Shown here piece by piece: positions 7,100 through 9,014 of a stretch of 9,014 nt of DNA. Origin of the DNA: an uncultured Ventosimonas sp. (GTDB taxonomy: Bacteria; Pseudomonadota; Gammaproteobacteria; Pseudomonadales; Pseudomonadaceae); contig CALYQH010000035.1 in the NCBI GenBank assembly GCA_945283395.1, forward strand, positions 1 to 9,014. The letters run 5' to 3'. Every line of letters begins with the position of its first letter. The stretch's first letter is position 1. The position numbers and the translations under genes are program-made. The notes beneath the pieces were generated by a model, which was not told the DNA's origin, searched no databases, and saw nothing but the letters and a program-made list of their open reading frames with translations.

Positions 7100-7702
7100 C
7101 TAATATTTATAAATCAGACTAAAAGCTATTAACCACATCACTACACCAATTAAAAAATCAAGTATTCGCCATGAAATTGGTTTTGCAAAAAGTGGTTTTA
7201 ATAACCTAGCACCATAACCTAAAGCAAAGAAAAAGCAAAATGAGGCAGAAATAGCCCCTAACGCAAAATAGCCCTGTTTTCCGGAATATTGATTAGCAAT
7301 AGAGCCCATTAATAAGACAGTATCTAAATATACATGTGGATTTAACCAAGTTAATGCTAAACAAATAAGTATAGTTGTTTTCAAAGATTGCTGGCTATCT
7401 CCATTAGTACTTAATACGCTAGTACCTAAATAGGATTGCCAAAAGCTTCTAGCTCCATAACAAAATAAAAATAAACATCCTATATATCTCATAATCCACT
7501 CAATACTAGGAAGTACTTTTATCACTAACGATAAACCGAATACCCCAATGGATATTAATATGGCATCAGAAAATGCGCAAATTAAACAAATCCATAGCAC
7601 ATGTTGGCGCTGTAATCCCTGCTTTAATATAAATGCATTCTGTGCCCCAATAGCCACAATTAATGAAAGACTTAAACTAAACCCAGCTAATACGGTATGC
7701 AT
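7100..7702 (-). CDS. LysE/ArgO family basic amino-acid exporter
   Basis: Inner-membrane exporter of the LysE superfamily, which carries lysine or arginine out of the cell. At 200 residues it has normal family length (ArgO 211). About six hydrophobic segments are visible (near 4-26, 36-62, 68-86, 108-130, 145-165 and 178-198). Family signatures are GAQNAF with the following LKQGLQRQHV (19-35) and TWLNPHVYLDTVLLMGS (118-134), both hallmarks of LysE/ArgO. The start has AGAGA just upstream. Such genes are often controlled by a LysR-type regulator (LysG/ArgP) encoded alongside, but none is present here; the divergent neighbour is hslR. Lysine, arginine or both are possible substrates, so no symbol is given. 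Confidence 0.88.
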   Translation of the reverse strand: MHTVLAGFSLSLSLIVAIGAQNAFILKQGLQRQHVLWICLICAFSDAILISIGVFGLSLVIKVLPSIEWIMRYIGCLFLFCYGARSFWQSYLGTSVLSTNGDSQQSLKTTILICLALTWLNPHVYLDTVLLMGSIANQYSGKQGYFALGAISASFCFFFALGYGARLLKPLFAKPISWRILDFLIGVVMWLIAFSLIYKY

Positions 7703-7737
7703 TTCTCTATTCCTAAACTACAACAATTAACAGAAAC

Positions 7738-7767
7738 TTATTATAATAACTATTATCAGACAGTAAA
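7738..7767. promoter_or_regulatory. Divergent promoter region for exporter and hslR
   Basis: The 12-bp palindrome TTATTATAATAA (7738-7749) supplies a perfect TATAAT on both strands: 7742-7747 on plus and 7745 to 7740 on minus. For the leftward exporter gene, TTTACT (7767 to 7762, four of six) lies 16 bp upstream of the minus -10. For hslR no good -35 is seen. The two -10 elements overlap almost completely, so the two polymerases should compete. The intergenic gap is 80 bp. Confidence 0.45.
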
Positions 7768-7782
7768 GTAACAGGTTTTTAG

Positions 7783-8184
7783 ATGACTGCACCAATCTTA
7801 AACTTAACGCAGTGCCGATTAGATAAATGGTTATGGGCAGCCCGTTTTTATAAAACTAGAAATATCGCTAAAGAAGCAATAATGGGGGGTAAAGTGCATT
7901 GTCATGGCGAAAGGTGCAAACCATCTAAAAATGTTACCATAGGAGAAGAACTTATTATAAGAATAGGTTACGATGAACGAAATATTATAGTTAAAGGCTT
8001 AGCTGAAATACGCCATAATTTTTCAGAAGCACAAAAACTTTATGAAGAGACCAGCGATAGTGTTCGCCGCCGAGAACAGGCTAGTATAGCGCGTAAAATG
8101 GGGATGCAGGGTATCCAAACGGAAGGTCGCCCCACTAAAAAACAACGTCGCCAAATTCATCAGTTTCGCCAATCTTCTGTCTAA
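7783..8184 (+). CDS. hslR: Ribosome-associated heat shock protein Hsp15
   Basis: Small RNA-binding protein that recognises a 50S subunit still carrying a nascent chain on tRNA after premature dissociation, and helps recycle it. At 133 residues it has the same length as E. coli Hsp15. The S4-type RNA-binding fold runs from about residue 12 to 60 and starts with the diagnostic RLDKWLWAARFYKTR; GGKVHCHGERCKPSK (35-49) completes it. A basic helical tail rich in Arg, Lys and Gln follows, including LYEETSDSVRRREQ. AGGT lies 8 nt before the ATG. It is the first gene downstream of the divergent promoter region and is followed by birA after only 5 bp, suggesting co-transcription. Confidence 0.95.
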   Translation: MTAPILNLTQCRLDKWLWAARFYKTRNIAKEAIMGGKVHCHGERCKPSKNVTIGEELIIRIGYDERNIIVKGLAEIRHNFSEAQKLYEETSDSVRRREQASIARKMGMQGIQTEGRPTKKQRRQIHQFRQSSV

Positions 8185-8189
8185 ATATC

Positions 8190-8909
8190 ATGAACTTGTT
8201 GATTAAGCTACTAGCTGATGGCAAATTTCACTCAGGAGAAGAACTAGGTCTGGCTTTTCAAATTAGCCGTTCAGCTATATGGAAGCGATTAAAAAAATTA
8301 GAGGCTTTCGCCCATCTTGATATTCAAAAGGTTAAAGGCAAGGGGTACCGATTAATCACACCGTTATCATTATTAGATTCAAAACAACTTAAGCTTACTT
8401 TTCAGCATTGGCCCATAAAAGTTTTAAATAACGTAGATTCTACCAATACCGAATGTTTTAGATTACTAGCTAATAACCTAACAGCGCCATTTGCCGTAAC
8501 AGCTGAGCAACAAAGCAATGGTAAAGGGAGGCGTGGCAGGCAGTGGATCAGTCCGTTTGGGCAAAATCTCTACTTTAGTTTACTGATTGGTTTAAAAAAT
8601 GGCTCCACACAATTACAAGGATTAAGCCTTAGTGTTGGTTTAGCTGTGTTAAATACTTTAAAAAAAGCTGGTTTAGCAACAGTAGGATTAAAATGGCCCA
8701 ATGACCTATTAGTTAATAATAAAAAAATAGCTGGTATTTTACTTGAAATAAATGGAGATCCTGCTGATATTTGCCATGTAGTCATAGGCATAGGTGTTAA
8801 CGTTAATATGCTCCTTAATGGTCAGATAGATCAAGCATGGACCTCTCTACAGTATGAGCTAAATAATTTAGTAGATCGTACAACATTGTTACTTGATCTT
8901 AATAACTAA
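8190..8909 (+). CDS. birA: Biotin-protein ligase / biotin repressor BirA, C-terminally truncated
   Basis: Bifunctional protein that makes biotinyl-AMP, biotinylates the acetyl-CoA carboxylase carrier protein AccB and, in many proteobacteria, represses biotin synthesis genes. The open frame gives 239 residues against about 310-320 in relatives. Present are the winged-helix DNA-binding domain (1-56; HSGEELGLAFQISRSAIWKRL at 14-34), the biotinyl-AMP loop GKGRRGRQW (111-119), KWPNDL (168-173), the lysine in KKIAGILLE (catalytic lysine, about K179) and GIGVNVNM (200-207). Absent are the last part of the catalytic domain and the whole SH3-like C-terminal domain. Sequence beyond the stop still resembles BirA in the same frame. 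The ATG lies 5 bp after the hslR stop with no clear ribosome site, suggesting translational coupling. Whether the shortened protein works is unknown; AccB biotinylation is normally essential. Confidence 0.85.
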   Translation: MNLLIKLLADGKFHSGEELGLAFQISRSAIWKRLKKLEAFAHLDIQKVKGKGYRLITPLSLLDSKQLKLTFQHWPIKVLNNVDSTNTECFRLLANNLTAPFAVTAEQQSNGKGRRGRQWISPFGQNLYFSLLIGLKNGSTQLQGLSLSVGLAVLNTLKKAGLATVGLKWPNDLLVNNKKIAGILLEINGDPADICHVVIGIGVNVNMLLNGQIDQAWTSLQYELNNLVDRTTLLLDLNN

Positions 8910-9014
8910 ATTTATCAGTATCTAAAAATTAACTTACAAAAAGGCTTTATTGATATCAAAGAATAATCGCAAAACAATAATTTATGTCAAGATAAAATGT
9001 TTAATCTGATACAA
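8910..9014 (+). pseudogene. birA: In-frame remnant of the birA 3' region, interrupted by a second stop
   Basis: Continuing past TAA 8907-8909 in the same frame gives IYQYLKINLQKGFIDIKE, then TAA at 8964-8966, then SQNNNLCQDK and more up to the window edge. This fits without gaps the stretch in pseudomonad BirA that I recall as ELGAYLALFEAEGFAGFRERW: YL and GF line up exactly. The first stop falls where relatives have Glu (GAA to TAA is one change). The second falls one residue before a conserved Trp, which here reads TCG. I read this as the decaying 3' part of an ancestral full-length birA. The rest of the domain would lie beyond 9014. Confidence 0.6.

Noticed and set aside
7548..8791. Short antisense frames opposite the exporter and birA
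   Set aside because: They mirror the reading of real genes on the other strand and have no independent support.
8907..8966. TAA read as a sense codon or programmed read-through in birA
   Set aside because: msbA and hslR end with TAA at family-typical lengths, and TAG and TGA are also used as normal stops nearby, so the genetic code is standard. No recoding signal is seen next to the stop.
1..9014. CRISPR arrays, tRNA or rRNA genes, phage genes, toxin-antitoxin or defence systems
   Set aside because: I looked on both strands and saw no regular spacer-repeat array, no tRNA cloverleaf, and no proteins of those classes.

Overview
The window is an A+T-rich stretch of gammaproteobacterial chromosome carrying mostly conserved housekeeping genes. 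Rho, UbiD, MsbA, the Grx4-type glutaredoxin, Hsp15 and BirA all read as gammaproteobacterial proteins. The ubiD-rho adjacency and the style of the DEAD-box helicase and BirA resemble Pseudomonadaceae as I recall them. Together with the low G+C, this suggests an A+T-rich, possibly host-associated relative such as an Entomomonas-like lineage. That placement is inference, not something the sequence proves.

Layout. Bases 1-89 hold the unresolved end of whatever lies to the left and a strong bidirectional terminator (47-74). From 90 to 4729 three genes read leftward: rho (3470-4729), then ubiD (35-bp gap), then msbA (78-bp gap with its own extended -10 promoter). They probably form a rho-ubiD transcription unit with partial read-through into msbA. 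Bases 4730-5338 are a roughly 600-bp, very A+T-rich gap. It contains the rho leader and promoter, a perfect 11-bp G+C-rich palindrome (4941-4977), a degenerate tandem duplication (about 5104-5198), and two copies of a 14-bp repeat at 23-bp spacing (5226-5262) that resembles the end of an IS21-family element. No gene is supported there. Rightward then come a DEAD-box RNA helicase (best start 5339) and grxD (GTG start, 6727). A bidirectional terminator (7056-7083) separates these from a leftward LysE/ArgO-type amino-acid exporter. The exporter diverges from hslR (Hsp15) across an 80-bp promoter region, and hslR is followed after 5 bp by birA.

birA is the most unusual gene. Its open frame ends at 239 codons, before the family's C-terminal domain. 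Translation past the stop in the same frame still looks like BirA, with no gap, and meets a second in-frame TAA. This looks like an ancestral full-length gene that lost its C-terminus by point mutation. The catalytic motifs upstream are intact.

Functional reading. The genes cover transcription termination (Rho), ubiquinone synthesis (UbiD), lipid A export (MsbA), RNA remodelling (helicase), iron-sulfur cluster handling (GrxD), basic amino-acid export, rescue of stalled 50S subunits (Hsp15) and biotin attachment (BirA). I found no new multi-gene system. The points worth checking are the decaying birA, the repeat-bearing gap between rho and the helicase, and the pyrimidine-rich rho leader without a Shine-Dalgarno sequence.
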